Assembly (NCBI GenBank): GCA_016704145.1
Contig: JADJAS010000005.1
Coordinates: 1-64,000, forward strand
Direction of reading: 5' to 3'
DNA: 64,000 nucleotides
Source: Rhodocyclaceae bacterium
GTDB taxonomy: Bacteria > Pseudomonadota > Gammaproteobacteria > Burkholderiales > Rhodocyclaceae
Every line of letters starts with the position of its first letter. Within the stretch, counting starts at the first letter, position 1. Under the pieces are notes generated by a model, which had not been told where the DNA came from, did no database searches, and worked only from the letters and a program-made list of their open reading frames with translations. The position numbers were made by a program, and so were the translations under genes. Of the stretch, positions 45,736-55,284 are shown piece after piece.

Positions 45736-47378
45736 TGCGCCGACTGTTCGGCTTCTGGGGCGGCATCAAGCCCGACAGCCACAAGAACGAATCAACCCGG
45801 CTGCCGGTTGCCAAGGCGCCCTTGCCCTCCTTGTTGACCGTGCCCTTGCGCCAGAATGCCGGAGCGTCGCCGCGCATCATGGTCAAGGCCGGCGACCCTG
45901 TCCTGAAAGGGCAAATGATCGCCGCGCCGGAAGACGGGCTGTCGGTGGCCTTGCACGCGCCGACCTCCGGCCATGTCCGCGCCATCGAGGCGCGCGCCAT
46001 CGCCCATCCGTCGGGACTCGCTGGCATCTGCGCCATCATCGAGCCTGATGGCGCCGAGCGCTGGGTGGAACTCGAACCCCTGGATGCCGCGCGGACATCG
46101 CCCGAGCAGTTGCGCCGCCGCTTGCGGGAAGCAGGGTTGGTCGGCATGGGTGGCGCCGCCTTCCCAAGCTACGTGAAAGCCGGCGGCACGGCGATCGACA
46201 CTTTGATCATCAACGGCGCCGAGTGCGAACCCTGGATCACCTGCGATGACATGCTCATGCGCACGCGCGGCGAGGACATCGTGGGCGGCGCGATCATGCT
46301 GCGCGAGCTGCTCGGCGCTAGGAAACTGCTGATCGGCATCGAGGACAACAAACCGGAAGCCATCGCCGCGATGCGGGCGGCCGCCACCCGCGCCGATCCG
46401 GGGCTGGAGGTAGTCGCGGTGCCGACCCGCTATCCCGCCGGTGGCGAGAAGCAGCTGATTCGCGTGCTCACCGGCCTCGAGATTCCCTATGGCAAGCTGC
46501 CCTCGCACTTCGGCGTACAGTGCTTCAACGTCGGCACCGCGGCGGCCGTTCATCGCGCAGTCAGCCGTGGCAAGCCGCTGATCTCGCGCTTGGTGACGTT
46601 GACCGGCAACGTCGCCGAGCCGCGCAATTACGAAGTCGCGATCGGCATGCCGGTGAACGAATTGATCGCCTTGGCCCACCCGCAAGCCGACACCGACCGC
46701 TACCTGATGGGCGGGCCGATGATGGGCTTCGCGCTGCCCGACCTGGCGGTGCCGGTGGTCAAGGCCACCAACTGCATCATCGCCGCCAGCCCGACCCTGT
46801 TTCCGGCGCCGACGCCGGAAATGCCCTGCATCCGCTGCGGCGCCTGCGCCCAGGCCTGTCCTGCCGAACTGGCGCCTTACGAGCTTTACTGGTTCGCCCG
46901 TTCGCAAAATCTGGGCAAGTGCCAGGAGTATCACCTGTTCGATTGCATCGAGTGCGGCTGCTGTGCCTTTGTCTGCCCGTCGCGTATCCGCCTGGTCGAC
47001 TATTACCGGTACGCCAAATCATCGATCCGCGCGCGCGAAAAAGACAAGCTGGCGGCCGACCACGCGCGCGAACGCTATGAATTCCGTCTCGCCCGCGAAG
47101 AGCGCGAAAAACAGGACAAAGCCGCCAAGCTGGCCGCCAAGGCGGCGGAAACCAAGGCGAAACTGGCGCGAGCGTCGGCCGGTGACGAAAGCGCTCCGGC
47201 CAGCGAGAGCGACGACAAGAAGGCGTTGATCGAAGCAGCGATGGCCAAGGCCCGCGAACAGACGACGCCCGCCCTGAACACCGATGTGCATCGGATGACG
47301 GCGGAGCAGCAAGCGCAGGTCACGGTAGCCGAAGCGCGCCATGCCGCCGCGACCGCCACCGCTGCCAAGGACACCTGA
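45732..47378 (+). CDS. rnfC: Rnf complex subunit RnfC
   Basis: This 548-residue protein overlaps rnfB by ATGA. It has a lipoyl-like N-domain, a Gly-rich NADH/FMN fold (GLVGMGGAAFPSYVKAGG), a SLBB region, two 4Fe-4S clusters (CIRCGACAQACPAELAP, CIECGCCAFVCPSRI) and an Ala/Lys/Glu-rich coiled tail. It is the NADH-side subunit. Confidence 0.95.
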   Translation: MMRRLFGFWGGIKPDSHKNESTRLPVAKAPLPSLLTVPLRQNAGASPRIMVKAGDPVLKGQMIAAPEDGLSVALHAPTSGHVRAIEARAIAHPSGLAGICAIIEPDGAERWVELEPLDAARTSPEQLRRRLREAGLVGMGGAAFPSYVKAGGTAIDTLIINGAECEPWITCDDMLMRTRGEDIVGGAIMLRELLGARKLLIGIEDNKPEAIAAMRAAATRADPGLEVVAVPTRYPAGGEKQLIRVLTGLEIPYGKLPSHFGVQCFNVGTAAAVHRAVSRGKPLISRLVTLTGNVAEPRNYEVAIGMPVNELIALAHPQADTDRYLMGGPMMGFALPDLAVPVVKATNCIIAASPTLFPAPTPEMPCIRCGACAQACPAELAPYELYWFARSQNLGKCQEYHLFDCIECGCCAFVCPSRIRLVDYYRYAKSSIRAREKDKLAADHARERYEFRLAREEREKQDKAAKLAAKAAETKAKLARASAGDESAPASESDDKKALIEAAMAKAREQTTPALNTDVHRMTAEQQAQVTVAEARHAAATATAAKDT

Positions 47379-47382
47379 CGCC

Positions 47383-48414
47383 GTGTTGAATTCTCCCTAC
47401 ATCACCAAGCCCGCCAGCGTCAGCGCCGTCATGTTCAAGGTGCTGGCGGCGCTGCTGCCCGGCATCGCGGCCTACGTCTGGTTCTTCGGCGCCGGCATCC
47501 TGCTGCAAATCGCCCTGGCCAGCATCACCGCCCTGGCGGCCGAGGCGGCCGTGCTGGCGATGCGCGGCAAGCCGCTCGGCCTGTTCCTGAAGGATGGCAG
47601 CGCGCTGGTCACGGCCTGGTTGATCGCCCTCACCTTCCCTTCCATCGCGCCCTGGTGGCTGATCGTGCTCGGCGTCCTGGTGGCCATCGTGGTGGCCAAG
47701 CACCTCTACGGTGGCCTCGGCCAGAACCCATTCAACCCTGCCATGGTGGCGTTCTGCGTCATGATCGTCGCCTATCCGCAACTGATGTCGCAATGGCCCG
47801 CAGCCGGCTTCACCGACTTTGCCGCCGAATTCCGGGCCATTTTCGGCGCCGACCGCCACCTCGACGCCATCGTCATGGCAACGCCGCTCGATGCCCTACG
47901 CACGGTGCTGCGCCTGCCGGAAACACGGGCCACCGTCGAAGGCGTACTCGGCAGCAACGCCACGTTCGGCAATATCGGCGGCCGGGGCTGGGAGTGGGTG
48001 GCGCTGGGTTATCTGGCTGGCGGGCTCTGGCTGATCCAGCAGGGCGTGATTTCATGGCGCGTGCCGACCGCATTCCTGGCCACCCTGGGGTTGATATCGG
48101 GTGCGTTCGCCTTGGTCGACGCGACGCAATACGCCGGTCCGACCTTTCACCTCTTCACCGGCGGCGCCATGCTCGGCGCCTTCTTCATCGCCACCGACCC
48201 GGTCTCCGGCGCCACCACGGTGCGCGGTCAGATCATCTTCGCCGCCGGCATCGCGCTGCTGACCTGGATCATCCGCACCTTCGGCGCCTATCCGGATGGC
48301 ATCGCGTTCGCGACGCTGCTGATGAACATCTGCGTGCCGCTGATCGACATGCGCACGCAGCGGCCGGTGTTCGGCCGCAAGACAGGCAAAACCCCCGACG
48401 GGCGACAGCCATGA
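47383..48414 (+). CDS. rnfD: Rnf complex subunit RnfD
   Basis: This 343-residue membrane protein starts at GTG 47383 (LNSPYITKPASVSAVMFKVL). Covalent FMN attaches at the Thr of DPVSGATTVRGQ. PNGIAFATLLMNICVPLID-type sequence (here PDGIAFATLLMN) is conserved. About nine helices. The spacing from rnfC is 4 bases. Confidence 0.94.
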   Translation: MLNSPYITKPASVSAVMFKVLAALLPGIAAYVWFFGAGILLQIALASITALAAEAAVLAMRGKPLGLFLKDGSALVTAWLIALTFPSIAPWWLIVLGVLVAIVVAKHLYGGLGQNPFNPAMVAFCVMIVAYPQLMSQWPAAGFTDFAAEFRAIFGADRHLDAIVMATPLDALRTVLRLPETRATVEGVLGSNATFGNIGGRGWEWVALGYLAGGLWLIQQGVISWRVPTAFLATLGLISGAFALVDATQYAGPTFHLFTGGAMLGAFFIATDPVSGATTVRGQIIFAAGIALLTWIIRTFGAYPDGIAFATLLMNICVPLIDMRTQRPVFGRKTGKTPDGRQP

Positions 48415-49145
48415 GCGACCCCCAGGACCGCCTGCCTCTCGACGACACACCACCAGCGCCCGGCGAAGTGCAGCGCCAGCCCGGCGCCATGAAGGTCTCG
48501 GCGCGCACGGCGACGGTACTGCTGTTGTTCACCATCGTCTTCACCGCGCTGATGGCCTTCACCCACGACATGACCAAGCCGATCCTCGACGCCAGCGCCC
48601 AGGCGCAAAAGCTCAAGCTGATCGGTGAAGTCCTGCCGCCGACGCTTTATGACAATGATCTGCTGGCTGATGCCGTGACGCTGCCGGCCACGCCCGCCCT
48701 CGGCCTCGACGAGCCCAGCCTCGCCTACCGCGCGCGCAAGGGCGGCGAGCCCGTCGCCCTCGTGTTCGAAGCATGCGCCAACAATGGCTACTCGGGCCGG
48801 ATCGGCCTGGTGCTGGCGGTATTGGCCGACGGCCGGCTGCGTGCCGTCCGCGTTTCCCAGCACAAGGAAACTCCCGGCCTCGGGGACTACATCGATCCCA
48901 AGAAGGACAAGAACAAGTCCAACCCGTGGATCGAGCAATTCAGCGGCCAGGGCTACGACCTGGCGCTGGGCGGGCATTGGAAAGTCAAGAAGGATGGCGG
49001 CCGGTTCGATGCCCGTGCCGGCGCCACCATCTCGGCACGCGCGGTCACCAACGCCTCGGGCAAGGCCCTCATCTGGATCGCCGAGCGACGCGCGGCACTG
49101 TTCGCTTTGCCGGCCGGCACCACGTTACAGGAGAAGACGCCGTGA
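48411..49145 (+). CDS. rnfG: Rnf complex subunit RnfG
   Basis: This 244-residue protein has a polar N-tail, one membrane helix (TATVLLLFTIVFTALMAF) and a periplasmic FMN-binding domain with HKETPGLGDYIDPKKDKNKS and the covalent flavin motif GATIS in RAGATISARAV. It overlaps rnfD by ATGA. Confidence 0.93.
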   Translation: MSDPQDRLPLDDTPPAPGEVQRQPGAMKVSARTATVLLLFTIVFTALMAFTHDMTKPILDASAQAQKLKLIGEVLPPTLYDNDLLADAVTLPATPALGLDEPSLAYRARKGGEPVALVFEACANNGYSGRIGLVLAVLADGRLRAVRVSQHKETPGLGDYIDPKKDKNKSNPWIEQFSGQGYDLALGGHWKVKKDGGRFDARAGATISARAVTNASGKALIWIAERRAALFALPAGTTLQEKTP

Positions 49146-49819
49146 ACGCCTATCGTGAGATCACCCACAACGGCCTGTGGAAGCAGAATGCGGTGCTGGG
49201 GCAGATGCTCGGCCTGTGCTCGCTGCTGGCCATCAGCAACACCGCCGTCAACGCGATCAGCCTGGGGCTCGCCACCATCCTGGTGATGGGCATGGCCAGC
49301 CTGATCGTGTCGACGCTGCGCGGGCTCATCCCCTACGAGATCCGCATTCCGGTATTCATCCTGATCATCGCCGCGCTGGTGACGGTGGTGGACATGGCCA
49401 TGAACGCATGGCTCCACGAACTGTATCTGGTGCTGGGCATCTTCATTCCGCTGATCGTCGTCAACTGCATCGTGCTCGCCCGGGTCGAAGCCTTTGCCGC
49501 CAAGAATCCGCCCGGCGCCGCGGCCTTCGATGGCGTGATGATGGGCATCGGCTTCGTCTGGGTGATCGGCCTGCTCGGCGCCATCCGCGAGTTCGTCGGC
49601 CAGGGCACCCTATTCGCCGGCATCGACATGGTGATTCCCGGCCTCAGTGCCATTCAGGTCCTGCCGGAAGACTACCCGGGCTTCCTGATCGCCATCCTGC
49701 CGCCGGGTGCGTTCTTCGTACTGGGCCTGATGATCGCCGGCCGTAACTGGCTGGATGCCCGTGCCAATGAGCGCGCGCGGCAACGGCTGCTGCTCGCCGG
49801 ACAGTCGTCGCACGCCTGA
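49142..49819 (+). CDS. rnfE: Rnf complex subunit RnfE
   Basis: This 225-residue membrane protein starts at GTG 49142. It is homologous to RnfA: NGLWKQNAVLGQMLGLCSLL and IFIPLIVVNCIVLARVEAFA hold the conserved Cys. It is the last rnf gene; no nth follows, unlike in gammaproteobacteria. Confidence 0.93.
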   Translation: MNAYREITHNGLWKQNAVLGQMLGLCSLLAISNTAVNAISLGLATILVMGMASLIVSTLRGLIPYEIRIPVFILIIAALVTVVDMAMNAWLHELYLVLGIFIPLIVVNCIVLARVEAFAAKNPPGAAAFDGVMMGIGFVWVIGLLGAIREFVGQGTLFAGIDMVIPGLSAIQVLPEDYPGFLIAILPPGAFFVLGLMIAGRNWLDARANERARQRLLLAGQSSHA

Positions 49820-49851
49820 TCGACGGCGGGCGGGACGGCTACAATGCCGTC

Positions 49852-51336
49852 ATGATCACGCCCATCCTGCGCAGTCCCGAACTGCGCGCCGTCGAGGCGC
49901 GCCACGCCGACGCCGATCCGCCGTTGATGGCACGCGCCGGCGCCGCTCTGGCCGCCGCGATCGAACGCATGTTGCCCGATGCCGAAGCGCCGCTGCTGAT
50001 GGTCGCGGGCCCCGGCAACAATGGCGGCGACGCGCTGGTGGCGGCGCGCCTGCTGATGGAACGAGGCGTGACCCCGGCGGTCGTCCTCGCCGGCGATCCC
50101 CCGCGCCTGCCGCCCGACGCCCGGGCGGCGCTGGATGCCTGGCGGGCCGTCGGCGGCGAGATTCTGGACGAGATTCCGGAGCGCAACTGGGCGCTCGCGG
50201 TGGACGGCCTGTTCGGTATCGGCCTGACCCGCCCGGTCGAAGGCCGGGCCGCCGCACTGATCGAGCGCATCAACCGCCTGGACTGCCCCATCCTGGCGGT
50301 CGACCTGCCCAGCGGCCTGTGCGCCGACACCGGCCGCGTGCTCGGCGTCGCGGTCGGCGCTTCGCGAACACTGACTTTCATCGCCGGCAAGCCCGGACTG
50401 TACACGCTGAACGGCCCCGATCATTGCGGCGAGATCAGCGTCGACACGCTCGGACTCGCCATCGACAATCCGGAAGGATGCCTGATCGCCCCAGCGCTGT
50501 TCCAGACGCATTTGCGGCCGCGGCCGCGCAACAGCCACAAGGGCAGCTTCGGCAGCGCCGGCATCGTCGGCGGGGCACCCGGCATGGCCGGCGCGGCGTT
50601 GCTGGCCGGCCGGGCCGCGCTCGGGCTCGGCGCCGGCCGGGTGTACGTCGGCATGATCGAGGCATTGCCGGTCGACCCCATGCAGCCGGAATTGATGCTG
50701 CGCACGCCCGGCGACACGCTCGGCCGGGCGACGGCGCTAGCCGTCGGCCCCGGCCTCGGCGACTCCGCCCAGGCGCTCGCGCAACTGCGCCATTCGATCG
50801 CCGCGCCGCTACCGCTGGTGCTGGACGCCGACGCGCTGAACCTGCTGGCCAGCCATCCCGTGCTCTTCGCCAAAGTCAGCCGTCGCGGCACGCCGACGAT
50901 ATTGACGCCGCACCCGGCCGAAGCCGCGCGCCTGCTCGCAACGAGCACCGGGGCCGTGCAGGCGGACCGCGTGGCCGCCGCGCTGGCCCTGGCCGGGCGC
51001 AGCCAGGCTCTGGTGGCGCTCAAGGGCTGCGGCACAGTCGTCGCGCGTCCCGATGGCCGCTGGCACATCAATGCCTCGGGCAACCCCGGCCTCGCCACCG
51101 CCGGCAGCGGCGATGTGCTCGCCGGCATGATCACCGCCCTGCTGGCGCAGGCATGGCCGGCCGAGGCGGCGCTGCTGGCCGCGGTCCATCTCCATGGCCG
51201 CGCGGCGGACGACCTGACCGCCGCCGGAACCGGGCCGGTCGGCCTGACCGCCGGCGAGCTCATCGGCGCCGCGCGCGCGCGCCTGAACTGCTGGATCGCC
51301 GCTGAAACCTCGCTGGATCACTCTAAAGGGAAATGA
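49852..51336 (+). CDS. nnr: Bifunctional NAD(P)H-hydrate epimerase/dehydratase
   Basis: This 494-residue protein has an N-terminal epimerase domain (MVAGPGNNGGDALVAARLLM, about residues 40-70) fused to a C-terminal ADP/ATP-dependent dehydratase (TPTILTPHPAEAARLLATST, NPGLATAGSGDVLAGMITAL). It repairs hydrated NADH and NADPH. It overlaps nadC by ATGA, a sensible grouping of two NAD genes. Confidence 0.95.
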   Translation: MITPILRSPELRAVEARHADADPPLMARAGAALAAAIERMLPDAEAPLLMVAGPGNNGGDALVAARLLMERGVTPAVVLAGDPPRLPPDARAALDAWRAVGGEILDEIPERNWALAVDGLFGIGLTRPVEGRAAALIERINRLDCPILAVDLPSGLCADTGRVLGVAVGASRTLTFIAGKPGLYTLNGPDHCGEISVDTLGLAIDNPEGCLIAPALFQTHLRPRPRNSHKGSFGSAGIVGGAPGMAGAALLAGRAALGLGAGRVYVGMIEALPVDPMQPELMLRTPGDTLGRATALAVGPGLGDSAQALAQLRHSIAAPLPLVLDADALNLLASHPVLFAKVSRRGTPTILTPHPAEAARLLATSTGAVQADRVAAALALAGRSQALVALKGCGTVVARPDGRWHINASGNPGLATAGSGDVLAGMITALLAQAWPAEAALLAAVHLHGRAADDLTAAGTGPVGLTAGELIGAARARLNCWIAAETSLDHSKGK

Positions 51337-52187
51337 ACATGGACTTTGCCTTGCGCCTGACCGCAGAAATCGACCGCAACGTCGCCGCCGCGCTGATCGA
51401 GGACATCGGCACCGGCGATCTCACCGCCATGCTGACACCGGGCGGACGCCAATCGTCCGGCAGCGTCATCAGCCGGCAGGATGCGGTGCTGGCCGGGCAG
51501 GCGTGGTTCGATGCCTGCTTCCAGCAACTCGACCCAGACGCCGAGATTGCCTGGCAGGTCCGGGACGGCCAGCCCATTGCGGCCGGACAAACGCTCTGCG
51601 AAATCCTGGCGCCGACGCGGGCATTGCTGACCGCCGAGCGCGCCGCGCTCAACTTCCTGCAACTGTTGTCAGGCATCGCGACGACGACGCGTCGGTATGT
51701 CGACGCGGTGGCCGGCACCGGCGCCCGCATCGTCGACACCCGCAAGACACTGCCCGGACTGCGCTTGGCGCAGAAATACGCGGTGCGCTGCGGCGGCGGC
51801 GCCAACCACCGGCTCGGCCTCTATGACGGCATCCTGATCAAGGAGAACCATGTCATCGCCGCCGGCGGCATCCCGCGCGCGCTGGAACGGGCGCGGGCCC
51901 TCGCTGGCGAAGGCGTATTCATCGAGATCGAGGTGGCAACGCTCGATCAACTCGCCGAGGCGCTCGCCCACGGCGCCACCATGATCCTGCTCGACAACAT
52001 GGATCTCGCGCAAATGCGCGAGGCCGTGGCCCTGACCGCCGGCCGTGCCGAACTGGAAGCCTCGGGCGGCATCCGGCCGCAGACGGTGCGCGCCATCGCC
52101 GAAACCGGCATCCATCGGATATCGATTGGCGGCCTGACCCGCGATGTGCGGGCAGTCGATCTGGCGCTGCGCCATACCGAACAGTAG
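51333..52187 (+). CDS. nadC: Nicotinate-nucleotide pyrophosphorylase (carboxylating)
   Basis: This 284-residue quinolinate phosphoribosyltransferase has the signature segments LIEDIGTGDLTAMLTPGG, IVDTRKTLPGLRLAQKYAVR, RCGGGANHRLGLYDGILIKE and EASGGIRPQTVRAIAETGI. It makes nicotinate mononucleotide in de novo NAD synthesis. Confidence 0.97.
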   Translation: MNMDFALRLTAEIDRNVAAALIEDIGTGDLTAMLTPGGRQSSGSVISRQDAVLAGQAWFDACFQQLDPDAEIAWQVRDGQPIAAGQTLCEILAPTRALLTAERAALNFLQLLSGIATTTRRYVDAVAGTGARIVDTRKTLPGLRLAQKYAVRCGGGANHRLGLYDGILIKENHVIAAGGIPRALERARALAGEGVFIEIEVATLDQLAEALAHGATMILLDNMDLAQMREAVALTAGRAELEASGGIRPQTVRAIAETGIHRISIGGLTRDVRAVDLALRHTEQ

Positions 52188-52216
52188 TCAAAGCGGTTAC
52201 AATCCGCGCCTCGTAC

Positions 52217-52306
52217 GGAGAGGTGGATGAGCGGTTTAAGTCGCACGCCTGGAAAGCGTGTTTAGGTGAAAACCTAACGCGGGTTCGAATCCCGCCCTCT
52301 CCGCCA
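52217..52306 (+). tRNA. tRNA-Ser(GGA)
   Basis: A complete class II tRNA: acceptor GGAGAGG with 3' strand CCTCTCC-G-CCA, anticodon stem CACGC/GCGTG with loop CTGGAAA (GGA at 52251-52253), long variable arm TTTAGGTGAAAACCTAA, T arm GCGGG TTCGAAT CCCGC. 90 bases. It differs from the two tRNA-Ser(UGA) fragments in the island. Confidence 0.95.
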
Positions 52307-52345
52307 GGAGTATTCCCGAACCCAACGGAAAGAGAGACCGACGAG

Positions 52346-52483
52346 ATGCTGTTCATCCTTTACTACATCGTCGCCATCACGATCTTGGTGCTGCATTTCA
52401 CCGGCTTTCTGGCCCGCCACAATCTCGAATGGCTGGTGCTGGTGCTGGCGGTGACGGTCTTTCCGGCGGTTATCTACCTCTGA
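52346..52483 (+). CDS. Small two-helix membrane protein
   Basis: This 45-residue frame from ATG 52346 begins MLFILYYIVAITILVLHFTG, then FLARHNLEWLVLVLAVTVFP: two hydrophobic helices joined by a short polar turn. AAAGAGAG precedes it at an acceptable distance. There is no family assignment. Confidence 0.5.
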   Translation: MLFILYYIVAITILVLHFTGFLARHNLEWLVLVLAVTVFPAVIYL

Positions 52484-52539
52484 TTCGCGTATGGCAGGCG
52501 ACCAGGTCGTCTGGCGGCCTCGCTCGCCCCAAGGCTTTT

Positions 52540-53970
52540 TCAGACACAGAATTTGACAATGTAGGTTTTCACGGCATCGAGGTCCGCAGCCATCACCTCG
52601 CCGCGCTGCGGCAGCTCCTCGATGCCGACGAAATCGGCCGGCCGCAAAGGCTCGCGGCCCAGTGCTTCCTGAATCGTCTCGGCAAACTTTACCGGCTGCG
52701 CCGTCTCCAGCACGACCATGGCTTCCCCCGGCTCGCGATGCTCGCGTGCCACCTTGACGGCATCCGCCGTGTGCGTGTCGATCATCGTCCCATGGCGCGT
52801 CCAGACATCGCGGATGGTTGCCAGCCGATCGGCATGCGTGCTGCGCCCCGAGACAAAGCCGAACTCGGCTAGACGTGCCACGAAAGGCGTGCCATTCAGG
52901 TCAAAGCCGCCTCCTGCGTCCACCTTCGTCCACAGTTCCCTGACCACGACCGGATCGCGGCCGACCAGGTCGAAGACGAAGCGCTCGAAGTTTGAGGCCT
53001 TGGAGATATCCATCGAGGGGCTGGATGTAACGAAGGTCTCGGCGGCTTGGCGCGGCCGGTAGATGCCGGTGGAAAAGAACTCGTCGAGCACGTCGTTCTC
53101 GTTGGTGGCCAGCACCAGGCGGTTGATCGGCAGACCCATCATGCGCGCGATGTGGCCGGCGCAGATGTTGCCGAAGTTGCCCGAGGGAACGCAGAACGAC
53201 ACCTGCTCGCCGTTCGACTGTGTCGCCTCGAAATAGCCTTTGAAGTAGTAGATCACCTGCGCCGCCACGCGCGCCCAATTGATCGAGTTCACCGCGCCGA
53301 TCTTGTATCTCGCCTTGAAGGCGGCATCGTTGGATACCGCCTTGACGATGTCCTGGCAGTCGTCGAACATGCCGCGGATGGCAATGTTGTGGATGTTCTC
53401 GTCCTGTAGCGAATACATCTGGGCGCGCTGGAAGGCCGACATCTTGCCGTCCGGCGACAACATGAAGACGCGCACGCCATGCTTGCCGCGCATCGCATAT
53501 TCGGCCGCCGAACCGGTGTCGCCCGATGTCGCCCCGAGGATGTTGATCGTCTCTCCACGCTTGGCCAGCACATACTCGAACAGATTGCCGAGCAACTGCA
53601 TCGCCATGTCCTTGAACGCCAGCGTCGGCCCGTTGGACAGTTCGAGCAGGTGGAAGCCGGGTTCCAGCGTGGTCAGCGGCGTGATGTCGGCGGGGTCCCG
53701 CCCTGGCCGGCAATGCCGATAGACCCGCGCCGTATACGTACGATCGGCGATCGCCTTGAGGTCGCAAGCCGGAATGTCGGTGATGAACTTCTGCAATACG
53801 CGCAAGGCAAGCACGTGATAGGGAAGATCGCGCCACTCCGACAACTCGGCCGGCGTGACTTGCGGGTAAGTCTCCGGCAAGTAAAGACCGCCGTCAGGCG
53901 CCAGACCGCCGAGCAGGATGTCGCAAAACTCGGGCTTGTCCGCATGCCCGCGCGTCGAGACATACCGCAT
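52540..53970 (-). CDS. thrC: Threonine synthase
   Basis: This 476-residue PLP enzyme begins MRYVSTRGHADKPEFCDILL. The PLP Lys is in ELSNGPTLAFKDMAMQLLGN, and LGATSGDTGSAAEYAMRGKH and VPSGNFGNICAGHIARMMGL bind the cofactor phosphate. It converts O-phosphohomoserine to threonine. Its ATG overlaps the hom stop (TGATG). Confidence 0.96.
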   Translation of the reverse strand: MRYVSTRGHADKPEFCDILLGGLAPDGGLYLPETYPQVTPAELSEWRDLPYHVLALRVLQKFITDIPACDLKAIADRTYTARVYRHCRPGRDPADITPLTTLEPGFHLLELSNGPTLAFKDMAMQLLGNLFEYVLAKRGETINILGATSGDTGSAAEYAMRGKHGVRVFMLSPDGKMSAFQRAQMYSLQDENIHNIAIRGMFDDCQDIVKAVSNDAAFKARYKIGAVNSINWARVAAQVIYYFKGYFEATQSNGEQVSFCVPSGNFGNICAGHIARMMGLPINRLVLATNENDVLDEFFSTGIYRPRQAAETFVTSSPSMDISKASNFERFVFDLVGRDPVVVRELWTKVDAGGGFDLNGTPFVARLAEFGFVSGRSTHADRLATIRDVWTRHGTMIDTHTADAVKVAREHREPGEAMVVLETAQPVKFAETIQEALGREPLRPADFVGIEELPQRGEVMAADLDAVKTYIVKFCV

Positions 53971-55280
53971 CAGCCGAGTTCCTCGAGCCGCAACCGGATG
54001 ACCTTGCGCCTGACCACCGACAACTTCTCGATCGACGCGATCGCGCCGTCGATTCGCTTTTCCCTGGTGAGGTGAGTCAGCATGATGATGTCGGTCTGCA
54101 TCTCACCCTCGGCCGGCTCGCGCTGGATCATGGCGTCGATCGAAATCTGCTGATCGGCGAGGATGCGCGTGATATCGGCGAGCACGCCCGGCTTGTCCTC
54201 GACGCGCAGCCGCAGGTAATAGCTGGTCTCGACCTCGGCCATCGGCAACACGGGAATATCGGCGACGGCGTTCGGCTGAAACGCCAGATGTGGCACCCGA
54301 TTTTCGGGATCTGCGGTGGCCATGCGCGTGACATCGACGAGGTCGGCAATGACGGCGCTGGCTGTCGGTTCAGCGCCAGCGCCCTTGCCATAGTAGAGGG
54401 TTGCGCCGACGGCGTCGCCCTGCACCAGAACGGCGTTCATGGCACCCTCGACGTTGGCGATCAGGCGCCGCGCCGGAATCAGCGTCGGATGGACGCGTAA
54501 CTCGATGCCCTCGGTCTTGCGCTTGGTGATGCCGAGCAGCTTGATGCGGTACCCAAGCTGCTCGGCATACTTGATATCCTCGGCTTCGAGCCTGCTGATG
54601 CCCTCGATGTGCGCCTTGTCGAACTGCATGGGGATGCCGAAGGCGATGGCCGACATGATGGTCAACTTGTGGGCCGCGTCGATACCCTCGACGTCGAAGG
54701 TCGGATCGGCTTCGGCGTAGCCCAGGCGTTGCGCCTCCTTCAGCACCGTCTCGAACGACAGGCCCTTGTCGCGCATTTCGGACAAGATGAAATTGGTGGT
54801 GCCGTTGATGATGCCGGCGATCCATTGGATGCGGTTGGCGGTCAGTCCCTCCCTAAGGGCCTTGATGATGGGGATGCCACCGGCCACCGCCGCCTCGAAG
54901 GCCACCATGACGCCCTTGCTCCGGGCGGCGGCGAATATCTCGTTGCCATGCACGGCGAGCAACGCCTTGTTGGCGGTCACCACATGCTTGCCGTTCTCGA
55001 TCGCCTTCAGCACCAAGTCCTTGGCCACGCCATAGCCGCCTATCAACTCGACGACGATATCGACGTGCGGGTCGGCGACCACCGAAAAGGCATCGTCCGT
55101 GAGCCGGCAACCACCGCCAGTGACATTGCGCGCCAGCGCCAGGTTCTTGTCGGCGACGACGCTGATCTGGATCGGCCGCCCAGCCCGCCGGGTGATTTCC
55201 TGCTGGTTGCGCGTCAGCACCGTCCAGGTGCCACCGCCAACCGTGCCGATGCCGAGCAGGCCTACATTGATAGGTTTCAT
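53970..55280 (-). CDS. hom: Homoserine dehydrogenase
   Basis: This 436-residue enzyme starts MKPINVGLLGIGTVGGGTWT at 55280; an ATG 15 bases upstream is also possible. The catalytic domain has GIINGTTNFILSEMRDKGLS and DPTFDVEGIDAAHKLTIMSA. A C-terminal ACT domain (YLRLRVEDKPGVLADITRIL) allows feedback by threonine. It lies 4 bases after alaC, giving an alaC-hom-thrC operon. Confidence 0.96.
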   Translation of the reverse strand: MKPINVGLLGIGTVGGGTWTVLTRNQQEITRRAGRPIQISVVADKNLALARNVTGGGCRLTDDAFSVVADPHVDIVVELIGGYGVAKDLVLKAIENGKHVVTANKALLAVHGNEIFAAARSKGVMVAFEAAVAGGIPIIKALREGLTANRIQWIAGIINGTTNFILSEMRDKGLSFETVLKEAQRLGYAEADPTFDVEGIDAAHKLTIMSAIAFGIPMQFDKAHIEGISRLEAEDIKYAEQLGYRIKLLGITKRKTEGIELRVHPTLIPARRLIANVEGAMNAVLVQGDAVGATLYYGKGAGAEPTASAVIADLVDVTRMATADPENRVPHLAFQPNAVADIPVLPMAEVETSYYLRLRVEDKPGVLADITRILADQQISIDAMIQREPAEGEMQTDIIMLTHLTREKRIDGAIASIEKLSVVRRKVIRLRLEELG

Positions 55281-55284
55281 TGCC